DNA of 64,000 nt, from assembly GCF_019049325.1 (NCBI RefSeq), contig NZ_JAGMUO010000029.1, forward strand, positions 1-64,000. Reading direction: 5' to 3'. Positions within the stretch are counted from its first letter, which is position 1. The number at the start of each line of letters is the position of its first letter. A model generated the notes under the pieces. That model did no database searches, was not told where the DNA came from, and saw nothing but the letters and a program-made list of their open reading frames with translations. Below, piece after piece: positions 1 through 8,187 of this stretch. Made by a program: the position numbers and the translations under genes. The stretch is from Streptomyces sp. AC512_CC834 (GTDB taxonomy: Bacteria > Actinomycetota > Actinomycetes > Streptomycetales > Streptomycetaceae).

Positions 1-54
1 AAGCGGATCCGCAACGCCGCCAGAACGAACCTCGCGCAGCCGGGCAACAACTGA
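1..54 (+). CDS. C-terminal end of an upstream gene (partial)
   Basis: The frame beginning at base 1 reads 17 codons (KRIRNAARTNLAQPGNN) and stops at TGA 52-54. It could be the tail of a plus-strand gene whose body lies left of the window. Too little is left to name a family, and a chance open frame cannot be excluded. No other plus-strand coding signal is seen between it and the aldo/keto reductase. Confidence 0.3.
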   Translation, partial: KRIRNAARTNLAQPGNN

Positions 55-279
55 GCTGCAAATCCAACCCATCCACAACTCTTGACTATTGCTCCCGGCG
101 GCGCCGGGTTCACCAATGTGTGAATGCGGTCAGGGAAAGCGTCCAGACCTTCACGCCATCCCCCGGGGCGCGGGGTTGTTCGGCGCCGCGACGCGCGCAG
201 CCCGTCCGGTGGGCCTCCACCGCGACCCGCCCGTGCGACCGGGCGATGAATGCTGTGGAGATTCACGGGTTCTCCTGGA

Positions 280-483
280 CCGGTACTCGGCACCCAGTCC
301 GTCGGGGTCACGAAAGACCAGGACCCAACCGATGATGCCGCGCAGTACGCCGGAGTTCTCGACGCCGAGGGCGTTGAGGTGGTCGACCCACGCCGACAGG
401 TCAGCCCGGGTCGCGGCCGCGTAAATGACCGGATCATTGTCGTGAGGCTGAGCAGTGTCTCGCTCTGGGCGATGCGCAGGGCC
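280..483 (-). pseudogene. Remnant of a VOC/glyoxalase-family gene
   Basis: On the minus strand, bases 480 down to about 280 read a stretch typical of the C-terminal half of VOC-superfamily (glyoxalase/dioxygenase fold) proteins: NDPVIYAAATRADLSAW, then WVDHLNALGVENSG and IGWVLVFRDPDGL. The usual ending GLELRLY is replaced by GLGAEYRS, which looks like a small indel, and the frame then runs on without family similarity to a stop near 151. No start codon or N-terminal half is present, because upstream lies the end of the aldo/keto reductase in another frame. I read this as a truncated, frameshifted relic. It is unrelated in frame to the intact VOC gene at 7477-7917. Confidence 0.6.
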
Positions 484-497
484 GGACGCGGCACACG

Positions 498-1559
498 TCA
501 GCGGCGGGTTTCGATCTTCAGATCGCCGCGGGTCACCGCGCGGATGTGCTCGCCGGCGAGCATGGCGTGCGGGAATCCGAGATCGATCGCGCCGGCCTCG
601 TCGAGGCGGGCCCGCTGGGAGGCGCTGAGGTCGACCGCCAGGGCGCCCAGATTGTCCTCGAGCTGTGCGGGGGTGCGGGCGCCGATGATCGGTGCCGTCA
701 CGCCCGGCTTCTGCAGGGCCCAGGCCAGCCCGACCTGGGCCGGAGTGTGGCCCAGGTCCGCGGCGACCTCCTTCACGACATCGGCGATGCCGAGGTTGCG
801 CTCGGTGACCGTGCCCAAGGCGATGTTGGCGCTCTTGCGGCTGCCGTCGGCTCCGGCCTTCGACGCGACCAGGTCGTCGCGGCTGTACTTGCCGGTGAGC
901 ACCCCGCCGGCCAGCGGTGAGAACGGGACCACACCCAGCCCCATCCGGCGTGCCATGGGGATCAGGTCACGTTCCCCGGTGCGTTCGATCAGGTTGTACT
1001 CCATTTGCAGCGCGACCAGCGGCGACCAGCCGCGCAGGTTGGCGATCGCCTGCATGCGCGACACCTGCCAGGCCGGGGTGCTGCAGATAGCCAGGTAAAG
1101 GACCTTGCCCTGCCGGACCAGATCCTGCATACCTCGCAGAATCTCGTCGACCGACGTCGTGTCGTCCCACACGTGCAAGTAGAGCAGATCGATGTAGTCC
1201 GTGTTCAGCCGTCGCAGACTGGACTCCACCGACGCGAACAGGTTCTTGCGGTGCGCGCCCCCAGAATTCGGATCGCCGGGCCGACGCAGCGTCGAGTATT
1301 TCGTCGCCAGCACCAGGCTTTCGCGGTTGTCGCGGGCGAATTCGCCCAGCAGACGCTCGGAGCTGCCATTGGTGTACGAGACGGCGGTGTCGATGAAGTT
1401 GCCGCCGCGCTCGACGTAGAGTTCGAACAGCTTGCGTGCCTCGTCCGGTTCGGCGCCCCAGCCCCAGTCGGTGCCGAAGGTCGCCGCGCCCAGCGCCAGC
1501 GGTGAGACCCGCAGCCCGGAGCGGCCCAGTAGCCGGTAAGTGTCGAGGGTGAGCGACAT
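498..1559 (-). CDS. Aldo/keto reductase family oxidoreductase
   Basis: The product is a 353-residue NAD(P)H-dependent aldo/keto reductase. The N-terminal strand (YRLLGRSGLRVSPLALGAATFG) is typical of the AKR family, followed by the catalytic region FIDTAVSYTNGSSERLLGE with the Asp/Tyr pair, the Lys segment LVLATKYS and the His segment YIDLLYLHVWDD, and near the C-terminus the cofactor-binding PIIGARTPAQLEDN. The length is normal. The start ATG 1559 has AGGAG at 1566-1570 with good spacing. It is divergent from the broken MmyB-type regulator at 1571, the usual arrangement in which such a regulator controls a neighbouring oxidoreductase. The substrate cannot be told from sequence. GC bias at third positions looks somewhat weaker than in the core genes to the right, consistent with acquired DNA. 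Confidence 0.88.
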   Translation of the reverse strand: MSLTLDTYRLLGRSGLRVSPLALGAATFGTDWGWGAEPDEARKLFELYVERGGNFIDTAVSYTNGSSERLLGEFARDNRESLVLATKYSTLRRPGDPNSGGAHRKNLFASVESSLRRLNTDYIDLLYLHVWDDTTSVDEILRGMQDLVRQGKVLYLAICSTPAWQVSRMQAIANLRGWSPLVALQMEYNLIERTGERDLIPMARRMGLGVVPFSPLAGGVLTGKYSRDDLVASKAGADGSRKSANIALGTVTERNLGIADVVKEVAADLGHTPAQVGLAWALQKPGVTAPIIGARTPAQLEDNLGALAVDLSASQRARLDEAGAIDLGFPHAMLAGEHIRAVTRGDLKIETRR

Positions 1560-1570
1560 CGCGTTCTCCT

Positions 1571-2394
1571 ATGCTTGTGATCCGTTGTCGGGCACAAGTC
1601 TGTGACCGCGGCGAGCCGCGGATAAGGGAACGTCTGGACCCACAGGACTTCGGCCTGCCGTCGCGTCGGCAGGCCCGGCGGACCCCGGGACTGCGCCGCG
1701 AAGAGGTCGCTGAACTGGCCGGGGTCAGCATCGACTACATCGTGCGGCTGGAACAAGCCCGCGGGCTGCGGCCCTCAGGGGACGTGGTGGAGGCGCTGGC
1801 CCGGGCACTGCGCCTGGCACCCGACGAACGCGCCTACCTTTTCGACCTGGCCCAGCAGCGCCCCCGTAACGCCGACAAGCTCGCCACCACCGCGGCGCCG
1901 CCGTTGGCCCGGCTGGTCACCGACCTGTCGCCGTTGCCGTCCATGCTGATGAACCACCGCTACGACATCCTGGCCTGGAACAGCGAAATGGCGAGCCTGC
2001 TCCTGGATTTCGACACCCTGCCGCTCAGCGCAATTCGATGTGGCTGTGCCTGATGCATCCGCAGATACGCGAGTTCTATGTCGACCGCGAAAGCGTCGTG
2101 CGGGACGGGGTTGCCCACCTGCGCACTGCGTGGGCCGCGCATCCGGAGGACCAGGCGTTGACGGATCTTATCGCCGAATTCACTCGTGACGAGGAATTCG
2201 CGCGACTGTGGACCGAGCGAGACGCCAGGGTCAAGGGCCGCGGGCGCAAGGTGATGCGGCATCCGGACATCGGTGTGATCGCGTTGCACTTCGAAACGCT
2301 CACGCCACTTCAGGATCCGGACCAGCGGTTGGTGATCTACCGCGCCGCGGACGATGAGAGCCAGTCGGCATTGGACCGGTTGTGCGCCCGGTGA
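1571..2394 (+). pseudogene. XRE/MmyB-type transcriptional regulator, frameshifted
   Basis: Two overlapping frames together make one regulator. The first (1571-2053) has the helix-turn-helix of the MmyB-like family (RRTPGLRREEVAELAGVSID, then IVRLEQ) and the start of the ligand-binding domain (LARLVTDLSPLPSMLMNHRY, AWNSEMASLLLDF). The second (2038-2394) has its continuation (MWLCLMHPQIREFYVD, LIAEFTRDEEFARLW, GRKVMRHPDIG, LTPLQDPDQRLVIYRA). The break lies at about 2020-2032, where a one-base deletion would explain the shift. The N-terminus is also short: only about 20 residues of poor similarity precede RERLDP, and the first ATG sits 11 bases from the reductase start. It is either a true pseudogene or one sequencing error. 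Its likely job was control of the divergent reductase. Confidence 0.75.
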
Positions 2395-2566
2395 TGTCGA
2401 ACCGTCCAGTGGTGGCCTGAGCCGGACCGTCGTGGCGGCCGTGGTCGAAGCATCGTTCCGGCACCGGGATGCGGTAAGACCCGTCCGCGGCTCGCGCCGC
2501 CGGCAGGGGCGGCCCTACCCCCCCGCCAGGACGGTGCACACCAAGACTCTGCCCTCTGGCCTGTGC

Positions 2567-3928
2567 CTACAGCACCGGCAGCGACTTCCGCAGCTCGAAC
2601 GCCGTCACCTGGGAGCGGTACTCCTCCCACTCCTGGCGCTTGTTGCGGAGGAAGAAGTCGAAGACGTGTTCGCCGAGGGTCTCGGCGACCAGGTCGCTGC
2701 GTTCCATCAGGGCGAGGGCCTCGCCGAGGTTCTGGGGGAGGGGCTCGATGCCCAGGGCGCGGCGTTCCCCGTCGGAGAGGGCCCAGACGTCGTCCTCGGC
2801 GCCCGGCGGGAGTTCGTAGCCCTCCTCGATGCCCTTGAGGCCGGCGGCCAGCAGGACGGCGTAGGTGAGGTACGGGTTGGCGCCGGAGTCGATGGAGCGG
2901 ACCTCCACGCGGGCCGAGCCGGTCTTGCCGGGCTTGTACATGGGGACGCGGACCAGGGCGGAGCGGTTGTTGTGGCCCCAGCAGATGTAGGAGGGGGCCT
3001 CGCCGCCCGCTCCGGCCGTGCGCTCGCTGCCGCCCCAGATGCGCTTGTAGCTGTTCACCCACTGGTTGGTGACCGCCGAGATCTCCGCCGCGTGCCGCAG
3101 CAGGCCCGCGATGAAGGAGCGGCCGACCTTCGAGAGCTGGTACTCGGCGCCGGACTCGTAGAACGCGTTGCGGTCGCCCTCGAAGAGGGAGAGGTGGGAG
3201 TGCATGCCCGAGCCGGGATATTCGGAGAACGGCTTCGGCATGAAGGTGGCCTGGAGGCCCTGCTCCAGCGCGACCTGCTTCATGACCAGGCGGAAGGTCA
3301 TGATGTTGTCGGCGGTGGAGAGCGCGTCCGCGTAGCGCAGGTCGATCTCCTGCTGGCCGGGGGCGCCCTCGTGGTGGGAGAACTCCACCGAGATGCCCAT
3401 CGACTCCAGCATGGTGATCGCCTGGCGGCGGAAGTCCATGCCGATGTTCTGCGGGGTGTGGTCGAAGTAGCCGGAGTTGTCGGCGGGGGTGGGGATCGTG
3501 CCGTCGACCGGCTTGTCCTTCAGCAGGAAGAACTCGATCTCCGGGTGGGTGTAGAAGGTGAAGCCCAGGTCGGAGGTGCGGGCCAGGGCGCGCTTGAGGA
3601 CGTAGCGCGGGTCCGCGAAGGACGGCGAGCCGTCCGGCATGAGGATGTCGCAGAACATGCGGGCCGTGCCGGGGGCCTCCGCGCGCCAGGGCAGCACCTG
3701 GAAGCTCGACGGGTCCGGCTTGGCGATCATGTCGGACTCGTAGACCCGGGCGAAGCCCTCGATCGCCGAGCCGTCGAAGCCGATGCCCTCGTCGAAGGCC
3801 TGCTCCAGCTCGGCCGGGGCCACGGCGACGGACTTGAGGAAGCCCAGAACGTCCGTGAACCACAGGCGTACGAACCGGATGTCGCGCTCCTCCAGCGTCC
3901 GGATCACGAACTCCTGCTGCTTGTCCAT
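2567..3928 (-). CDS. glnA2: Glutamine synthetase-like ligase GlnA2 (gamma-glutamylpolyamine synthetase type)
   Basis: The 453-residue protein has the GS fold: beta-grasp N-domain (FVRLWFTDVLGFLKSVAV), the FDGSAIEGF segment with Asp52, and the catalytic-domain motifs GSGMHSHLS, NNRSALVRVP and NPYLTYAVLLAAGL. Where GlnA has the adenylylation Tyr397 (KDLYEL), this protein reads DDVWALSDGE with Trp382, so GlnE should not modify it. Its S. coelicolor counterpart has been reported to ligate glutamate to polyamines rather than ammonia; substrate here is inferred from similarity. I chose ATG 3928 (MDKQQ) because GGGGAAG lies about six bases upstream; ATG 3943 has AAGG directly against it with no spacing. 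It stands alone, with the DUF3105 gene divergent at 4219. Confidence 0.9.
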   Translation of the reverse strand: MDKQQEFVIRTLEERDIRFVRLWFTDVLGFLKSVAVAPAELEQAFDEGIGFDGSAIEGFARVYESDMIAKPDPSSFQVLPWRAEAPGTARMFCDILMPDGSPSFADPRYVLKRALARTSDLGFTFYTHPEIEFFLLKDKPVDGTIPTPADNSGYFDHTPQNIGMDFRRQAITMLESMGISVEFSHHEGAPGQQEIDLRYADALSTADNIMTFRLVMKQVALEQGLQATFMPKPFSEYPGSGMHSHLSLFEGDRNAFYESGAEYQLSKVGRSFIAGLLRHAAEISAVTNQWVNSYKRIWGGSERTAGAGGEAPSYICWGHNNRSALVRVPMYKPGKTGSARVEVRSIDSGANPYLTYAVLLAAGLKGIEEGYELPPGAEDDVWALSDGERRALGIEPLPQNLGEALALMERSDLVAETLGEHVFDFFLRNKRQEWEEYRSQVTAFELRKSLPVL

Positions 3929-4218
3929 CTTCAGCTTCCCCATCCTTGCTGGTCAGACCGCCTGTCTCCGGTACGGCGGGAGGCCGCCCTGCACCCGAGC
4001 ATCACACCACAGCGCCGTTACGTACGCGTTGCGGACCCCGGTCGGCCGACCCACCCCGTGACCGCAGCGTAGAGGCCACCTGTTCGATCGGGCCATTCCT
4101 GGGATCCGGGCGGGACGGATCCGGTGCCCGCCCTACGAAGGACCGGCCCCGCGCCATTACGATCAGCGGACCTCACGCTCCTCCGTCTCCCGAATACTTC
4201 CCAGAAGGGCAATACCCC

Positions 4219-4887
4219 ATGGGTTCCGCCAAGAAGAGCAGCAACGGCGCGCGACAGGCCCGCATAGCCGAGATGCGGCGTGCCGAGGAGTCCCGCGAGC
4301 GCCGGAACCGGATCCTCGTGATCGCGGTCAGCACCGTGGTCGTCGCCGGTCTCGTCGTCGGCGGCGTCTTCCTCGTCCGGTCGCAGTCCGACGACTCCGC
4401 CGACGACACGGCGTCCGACGGCAAGACCTCCGGCAAGTTCGTCACCGGCGAGGACGGGGTGCGGACCTGGAAGGGCGACCTGGGGCGCAACCACGTCACC
4501 AAGGAGGTGACCTACCCGGTCGAGCCCCCGGTCGGCGGCGACCACAACCAGGTCTGGATGAACTGCAACGGCGACGTCTACACCGAGCCGCTGAACAACG
4601 AGAACGCCGTGCACTCGCTCGAGCACGGCGCCGTCTGGGTGACGTACACCGACAAGGCGCCGAAGGCCGACGTCGAGAAGCTGGCTGCCAAGGTCAAGAA
4701 GACGCCGTACTCGCTGATGAGCCCCGACGACAAGCAGAAGGACCCGATCATGCTGTCCGCCTGGGGCCACCAGCGCACGGTGACCGGCGCCGACGACCCG
4801 AACGTGGACAAGTTCTTCGAGAAGTTCGTCCAGGGCGAGCAGACCCCCGAGCCGGGGGCCGCGTGCACCAACGGGCTGTCCGAGTGA
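4219..4887 (+). CDS. DUF3105 membrane-anchored protein
   Basis: The 222-residue protein has a basic head (residues 1-29), one membrane segment (ILVIAVSTVVVAGLVVGGVFL, about 31-51), an acidic linker, then an exported DUF3105 domain with the conserved core PPVGGDHNQVWMNCNG, VHSLEHGAVWVTY and SAWGHQR. The several conserved His and the Cys suggest metal or redox chemistry, but no activity is established. ATG 4219 is preceded by AGAAGGG. The last codons overlap the DUF305 gene by four bases (GTGA), so the two are translationally coupled. The DUF3105/DUF305 pairing is common in actinobacteria and points to a shared envelope function. Confidence 0.85.
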   Translation: MGSAKKSSNGARQARIAEMRRAEESRERRNRILVIAVSTVVVAGLVVGGVFLVRSQSDDSADDTASDGKTSGKFVTGEDGVRTWKGDLGRNHVTKEVTYPVEPPVGGDHNQVWMNCNGDVYTEPLNNENAVHSLEHGAVWVTYTDKAPKADVEKLAAKVKKTPYSLMSPDDKQKDPIMLSAWGHQRTVTGADDPNVDKFFEKFVQGEQTPEPGAACTNGLSE

Positions 4888-5510
4888 CCCCGAAACGGGC
4901 CGGCTGGATCGCGGGGGCCACGGCCGCTGTGCTCGTCGGGGCCGGCGGGATCACCTACGCGGTCGCCGGGGACGACGGCGGCAGCCGGGTCCCGGCCGCC
5001 GACTCCGCGGACGCCGGGTTCGCCCGCGACATGTCGGTCCACCACCAGCAGGCCGTGGAGATGTCGTACATCGTGCGCGACCGCACCGACGACGAGGAGG
5101 TGCGGCGGCTCGCGTACGACATCGCGCAGACCCAGGCCAACCAGCGCGGCATGATGATCGGCTGGCTCGACCTGTGGGCGCTGCCGAAGGTGTCGTCCGA
5201 CCCGCCCATGACCTGGATGGGCATGGGCGGCGCGCCCTCCGCCGGTGAGGGCTCGCTGATGCCGGGGATGGCCACCGACGCGGAGATGGAGAAGCTCGGG
5301 ACGCTGAACGGCAGGCAGGCCGAGGTCTACTACCTCAAGCTGATGACCGAGCACCACAAGGGCGGCGTCCACATGGCCAAGGGGTGCGCCGAGAAGTGCT
5401 CGGTCGGCGTGGAGAAGCGGCTGGCCCGGGGCATGGTCGAGTCGCAGGAGTCGGAGATCCGGCTGATGGCCGACCTGCTGGCCGAGCGGGGCGCGAAGCC
5501 GCGGGCCTGA
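4884..5510 (+). CDS. DUF305 exported His-rich protein
   Basis: Starting at GTG 4884, which overlaps the preceding stop codon, the 208-residue product has a short basic head, an N-terminal hydrophobic segment (AGWIAGATAAVLVGAGGITYAV) and a DUF305 four-helix (ferritin-like) domain. The paired motifs are FARDMSVHHQQAVEMS at the front and LKLMTEHHKGGVHMA at the back; the HH/H/M residues look like metal ligands, and DUF305 proteins have been linked to copper or other metal handling. The upstream GTG 4863 in the same frame is less likely, since the four-base GTGA overlap is the standard coupling form. A four-copy 14-nt repeat begins at the stop codon. Confidence 0.85.
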   Translation: MTPKRAGWIAGATAAVLVGAGGITYAVAGDDGGSRVPAADSADAGFARDMSVHHQQAVEMSYIVRDRTDDEEVRRLAYDIAQTQANQRGMMIGWLDLWALPKVSSDPPMTWMGMGGAPSAGEGSLMPGMATDAEMEKLGTLNGRQAEVYYLKLMTEHHKGGVHMAKGCAEKCSVGVEKRLARGMVESQESEIRLMADLLAERGAKPRA

Positions 5511-5564
5511 GCGGTCGGACGGAAGCGGTCGGACGTGAGCGGCCCGACGTGAGCGGTCGGACAT
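5509..5564. repeat. 14-nt tandem repeat after the DUF305 stop
   Basis: Four imperfect copies of GAGCGGTCGGACGT run head to tail, beginning on the TGA stop of the DUF305 gene and ending about 56 bases before the nadE start. Copies differ at one to three bases. It has no coding or terminator-like character. Confidence 0.75.
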
Positions 5565-5608
5565 GAGGTGGCAATCGGTGTGTCACCCCATTGCGTCGTT
5601 CTGACGAT

Positions 5609-5614
5609 TACACT
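5609..5614 (+). promoter_or_regulatory. Putative -10 element for a leaderless nadE mRNA
   Basis: TACACT fits the actinobacterial -10 consensus (TAnnnT) and ends six bases before GTG 5621. There is no Shine-Dalgarno sequence ahead of that GTG. Together these suggest that transcription starts on or next to the start codon. No convincing -35 hexamer is seen at 17-18 bp. Confidence 0.45.
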
Positions 5615-5620
5615 GGCCGC

Positions 5621-7441
5621 GTGCCTCGACTACGACTCGCCCTGAACCAGATCGACTCCACCGTCGGCGACATCGACGAGAACGCCGAGTCGGTCCTCCG
5701 CTGGACCCGGCACTCCGCCGGGCAGGGGGCCCACCTGGTGGCGTTCCCCGAGATGATGCTGACCGGGTATCCCGTCGAGGACCTGGCCCTCAGGTCGTCC
5801 TTCGTGGAGGCGTCCCGAGCCGCTCTGCGCACGCTCGCGGCGCGGCTCGCCGAGGAGGGCCTGGGCGGGGTGCCGGTGGTCGTCGGTTACCTCGACCGCT
5901 CGGCGACCGACCGGCCGAGGTACGGCCAGCCGGCCGGCGCCCCGCAGAACTCGGCGGCCGTGCTGTACGGCGGCGAGGTGGCGCTGAGCTTCGCCAAGCA
6001 CCACCTGCCGAACTACGGCGTCTTCGACGAGTTCCGCTACTTCGTGCCCGGCGACACCATGCCCGTCGTACGCGTGCGCGGGGTCGACGTGGCGCTGGCC
6101 ATCTGCGAGGACCTGTGGCAGGACGGCGGCCGGGTGCCCGCCGCCCGCTCGGCCCGGGCCGGACTCCTGCTCTCCGTCAACGCCTCCCCGTACGAGCGCG
6201 ACAAGGACGACACCCGGCTGGAGCTGGTGCGCAGGCGGGCGCAGGAGGCCGGGTGCACGACCGCCTACCTCGCGATGGTCGGCGGGCAGGACGAGTTGGT
6301 CTTCGACGGCGACTCGATCGTGGTCGACCGGGACGGGAAGGTCGTGGCGCGGGCGCCGCAGTTCTCCGAGGGCTGCGTGGTGCTGGACCTCGACCTGCCC
6401 GCCGCCGAGGCCTGGGCGCAGGCGCCCACGGGCGTGGTGGACGACGGGCTGCGCATCGACCGGGTGGTGCTGTCCGAGGAGCCGGTGCCCGGGGAATCCG
6501 TGCCCGGGGAATCCGTGTCCGGGGAGTCGGTGTCCGGGGAGTCGGTGCCCGGCGACGGGCCCGCGCTGTCCGGCGGGCACGCCGAGCCGCTGGACGACGA
6601 CGAGGAGGTCTACTCGGCCCTGGTCGTCGGACTGCGCGCGTACGTCGCGAAGAACGGCTTCCGCTCCGTGCTGGTCGGCCTCTCCGGCGGCATCGACTCC
6701 GCGCTGGTCGCGGCCATCGCCTGCGACGCGCTCGGCGCGCAGCACGTGTACGGCGTCTCCATGCCGTCCAAGTACTCCTCCGAGCACTCCAAGGACGACG
6801 CGGCCGAGATGGCCCGGCGCACCGGACTGAACTACCGCACCGTGGCCATCGAGCCGATGTTCGACGCGTACATGGGCGCGCTGGACCTGACCGGCCTCGC
6901 CGAGGAGAACCTCCAGTCACGGCTGCGCGGGACGCTGCTGATGGCGATCTCCAACCAGGAGGGCCACCTCGTGCTGGCGCCCGGCAACAAGTCGGAGCTG
7001 GCGGTCGGGTACTCGACGCTGTACGGCGACTCGGTGGGCGCGTACGGGCCCATCAAGGACGTGTACAAGACCTCCGTCTTCCGCCTCGCCGAATGGCGCA
7101 ACCGCGCGGCTCTGGACCGGGGCCGGACCCCGCCGATCCCCGAGAACTCGATCACCAAGCCGCCGAGCGCCGAACTGCGGCCCGGCCAGGTCGACACGGA
7201 CTCGCTGCCGGACTACCCGGTGCTCGACGCGATCCTCGCCCTGTACGTCGACCGGGACCGGGGCGCGGACGAGATCGTGGCCGCCGGGTACGACCGGGAG
7301 CTGGTGACGAAGACGCTGCGCATGGTCGACACCGCAGAGTACAAACGGCGGCAGTACCCGCCTGGCACCAAGATCTCGGCCAAGGGCTTCGGCAAGGACC
7401 GCCGCCTGCCGGTCACCAACCGCTGGCGGGAGACCGGCTGA
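5621..7441 (+). CDS. nadE: Glutamine-dependent NAD+ synthetase
   Basis: The 606-residue enzyme amidates nicotinic acid adenine dinucleotide to NAD+ using glutamine. Residues 1 to about 280 form the nitrilase-type glutaminase with the Glu-Lys-Cys triad in AFPEMMLTGYP (Glu44), AKHHLPNYGVFDEFRYF and ALAICEDLW. The C-terminal half is the ATP-pyrophosphatase synthetase with the P-loop LVGLSGGIDSAL and later NKSELAVGYSTLYGDSVGAY and PPSAELRPGQ. GTG 5621 is chosen because family members begin (M)PxLRLALNQIDSTVGD; the in-frame TTG 5591 adds unrelated residues. Between the two domains there is a low-complexity 15-nt repeat array (6485-6559) giving PGES/SGES units. The gene converges on the VOC gene at 7477. 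Confidence 0.95.
   Translation: MPRLRLALNQIDSTVGDIDENAESVLRWTRHSAGQGAHLVAFPEMMLTGYPVEDLALRSSFVEASRAALRTLAARLAEEGLGGVPVVVGYLDRSATDRPRYGQPAGAPQNSAAVLYGGEVALSFAKHHLPNYGVFDEFRYFVPGDTMPVVRVRGVDVALAICEDLWQDGGRVPAARSARAGLLLSVNASPYERDKDDTRLELVRRRAQEAGCTTAYLAMVGGQDELVFDGDSIVVDRDGKVVARAPQFSEGCVVLDLDLPAAEAWAQAPTGVVDDGLRIDRVVLSEEPVPGESVPGESVSGESVSGESVPGDGPALSGGHAEPLDDDEEVYSALVVGLRAYVAKNGFRSVLVGLSGGIDSALVAAIACDALGAQHVYGVSMPSKYSSEHSKDDAAEMARRTGLNYRTVAIEPMFDAYMGALDLTGLAEENLQSRLRGTLLMAISNQEGHLVLAPGNKSELAVGYSTLYGDSVGAYGPIKDVYKTSVFRLAEWRNRAALDRGRTPPIPENSITKPPSAELRPGQVDTDSLPDYPVLDAILALYVDRDRGADEIVAAGYDRELVTKTLRMVDTAEYKRRQYPPGTKISAKGFGKDRRLPVTNRWRETG
6485..6559. repeat. In-frame 15-nt repeat array inside nadE
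   Basis: Five consecutive 15-nt units (GTGCCCGGGGAATCC and variants) encode five-residue repeats of the type VPGES/VSGES in the linker joining the glutaminase and synthetase domains. Units one and two match exactly, as nearly do three and four, which suggests slippage-driven expansion that keeps the frame. Confidence 0.85.
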
Positions 7442-7476
7442 GGCGGCGGCGGGCGCCCCGGAGGGGACGGCTAGCG

Positions 7477-7917
7477 CTACCGCTTCAGGTCCGCCAGCGC
7501 CTTGTGCAGCGGCTCCGCCTCGCGGCGCCGGTACTCCTGGATCGCCCAGCCGTTGCCGTCCGGGTCCTTGAAGTACATGAAGGTGGCGCCGTCGTCCGGC
7601 GCGTACTGGACCGGCTCCGAGACCTCCAGGCCGCGCGCGGTCAGCTCCGCGTGGGCCGCCTTGATGTCGGCGACGCAGAGCTGGAGGCCCTGGTACGCAC
7701 CGGATTCCGGCCGGGTCTGGCCCTGCGCCATGTCCCAGATGGCCTCGCCGAGGGCGATCGAACAGCCGGAGCCCGGAGGCGTGAGCTGGACGATCCGCAT
7801 CCCCGGCATGACCTCCTGGTCGATGTCGACGTGGAAGCCGACCTTGTCGCGGTAGAAGTCCCGCGCCCGGTCGATGTCGGTGACGGGCAGCGGGATCACT
7901 TCGAGGGTGAAGTCCAT
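7477..7917 (-). CDS. VOC (glyoxalase/bleomycin resistance) family protein
   Basis: This 146-residue protein has the paired beta-alpha-beta-beta-beta modules of the VOC superfamily: FTLEVIPLPVTDIDRARDFY at the front with DKVGFHVDIDQE, and ELTARGLEVSEPVQY followed by ATFMYFKDPDGNGWAIQEY at the back. Such proteins bind a metal and act as glyoxalases, dioxygenases or drug-binding resistance proteins; the substrate is not evident. ATG 7917 is the start, with AAGGAGTC a few bases upstream. It lies just downstream of the yoeB toxin gene on the same strand (15-bp gap), so it may be cotranscribed, and it converges with nadE. Confidence 0.85.
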   Translation of the reverse strand: MDFTLEVIPLPVTDIDRARDFYRDKVGFHVDIDQEVMPGMRIVQLTPPGSGCSIALGEAIWDMAQGQTRPESGAYQGLQLCVADIKAAHAELTARGLEVSEPVQYAPDDGATFMYFKDPDGNGWAIQEYRRREAEPLHKALADLKR

Positions 7918-7932
7918 GGCATGACTCCTTCG

Positions 7933-8187
7933 TCAGTAGTGATAGCGGGCCTGCACGATGACCAGTACGCCGTCGGCGGGCTTGTACACAAGACGGTGCG
8001 TGTCGTCGATGCGCCGTGACCAGTAGCCCGACAGGTCGCCCTTGAGGGGCTCCGGCTTGCCGATGCCCTTGAACGGGTCACGGGTGATGTCGGTGATCAG
8101 TCTGTTGATCCGCTTGGTCACCTTCCGGTCGCTCTCGGCCCAGTGGACGTAGTCCTCCCAGCCGTGGGACGTGAAAGTGATTCTCAC
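7933..8187 (-). CDS. yoeB: YoeB/Txe-family mRNA interferase toxin
   Basis: The 84-residue product has the whole YoeB signature: ITFTSHGWEDYVHWAESDRK at the N-terminus, KRINRLITDITRDPFKGIGK in the middle, PLKGDLSGYWSRRIDDTHRL and the terminal VIVQARYHY. YoeB toxins are ribosome-dependent endoribonucleases; the Glu/Arg/His/Tyr catalytic set appears intact, so the toxin should be active. GTG 8187 overlaps the antitoxin stop by four bases (GTGA), the standard coupling that keeps antitoxin in excess. A functional YefM/YoeB pair has been described at the equivalent S. coelicolor locus. Confidence 0.93.
   Translation of the reverse strand: MRITFTSHGWEDYVHWAESDRKVTKRINRLITDITRDPFKGIGKPEPLKGDLSGYWSRRIDDTHRLVYKPADGVLVIVQARYHY

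Noticed and set aside
2300..2539. A short minus-strand frame between the broken regulator and glnA2.
   Set aside because: Overlaps the 3' end of the regulator in antisense and has no start signal or similarity; the 170-bp gap itself shows nothing clear.
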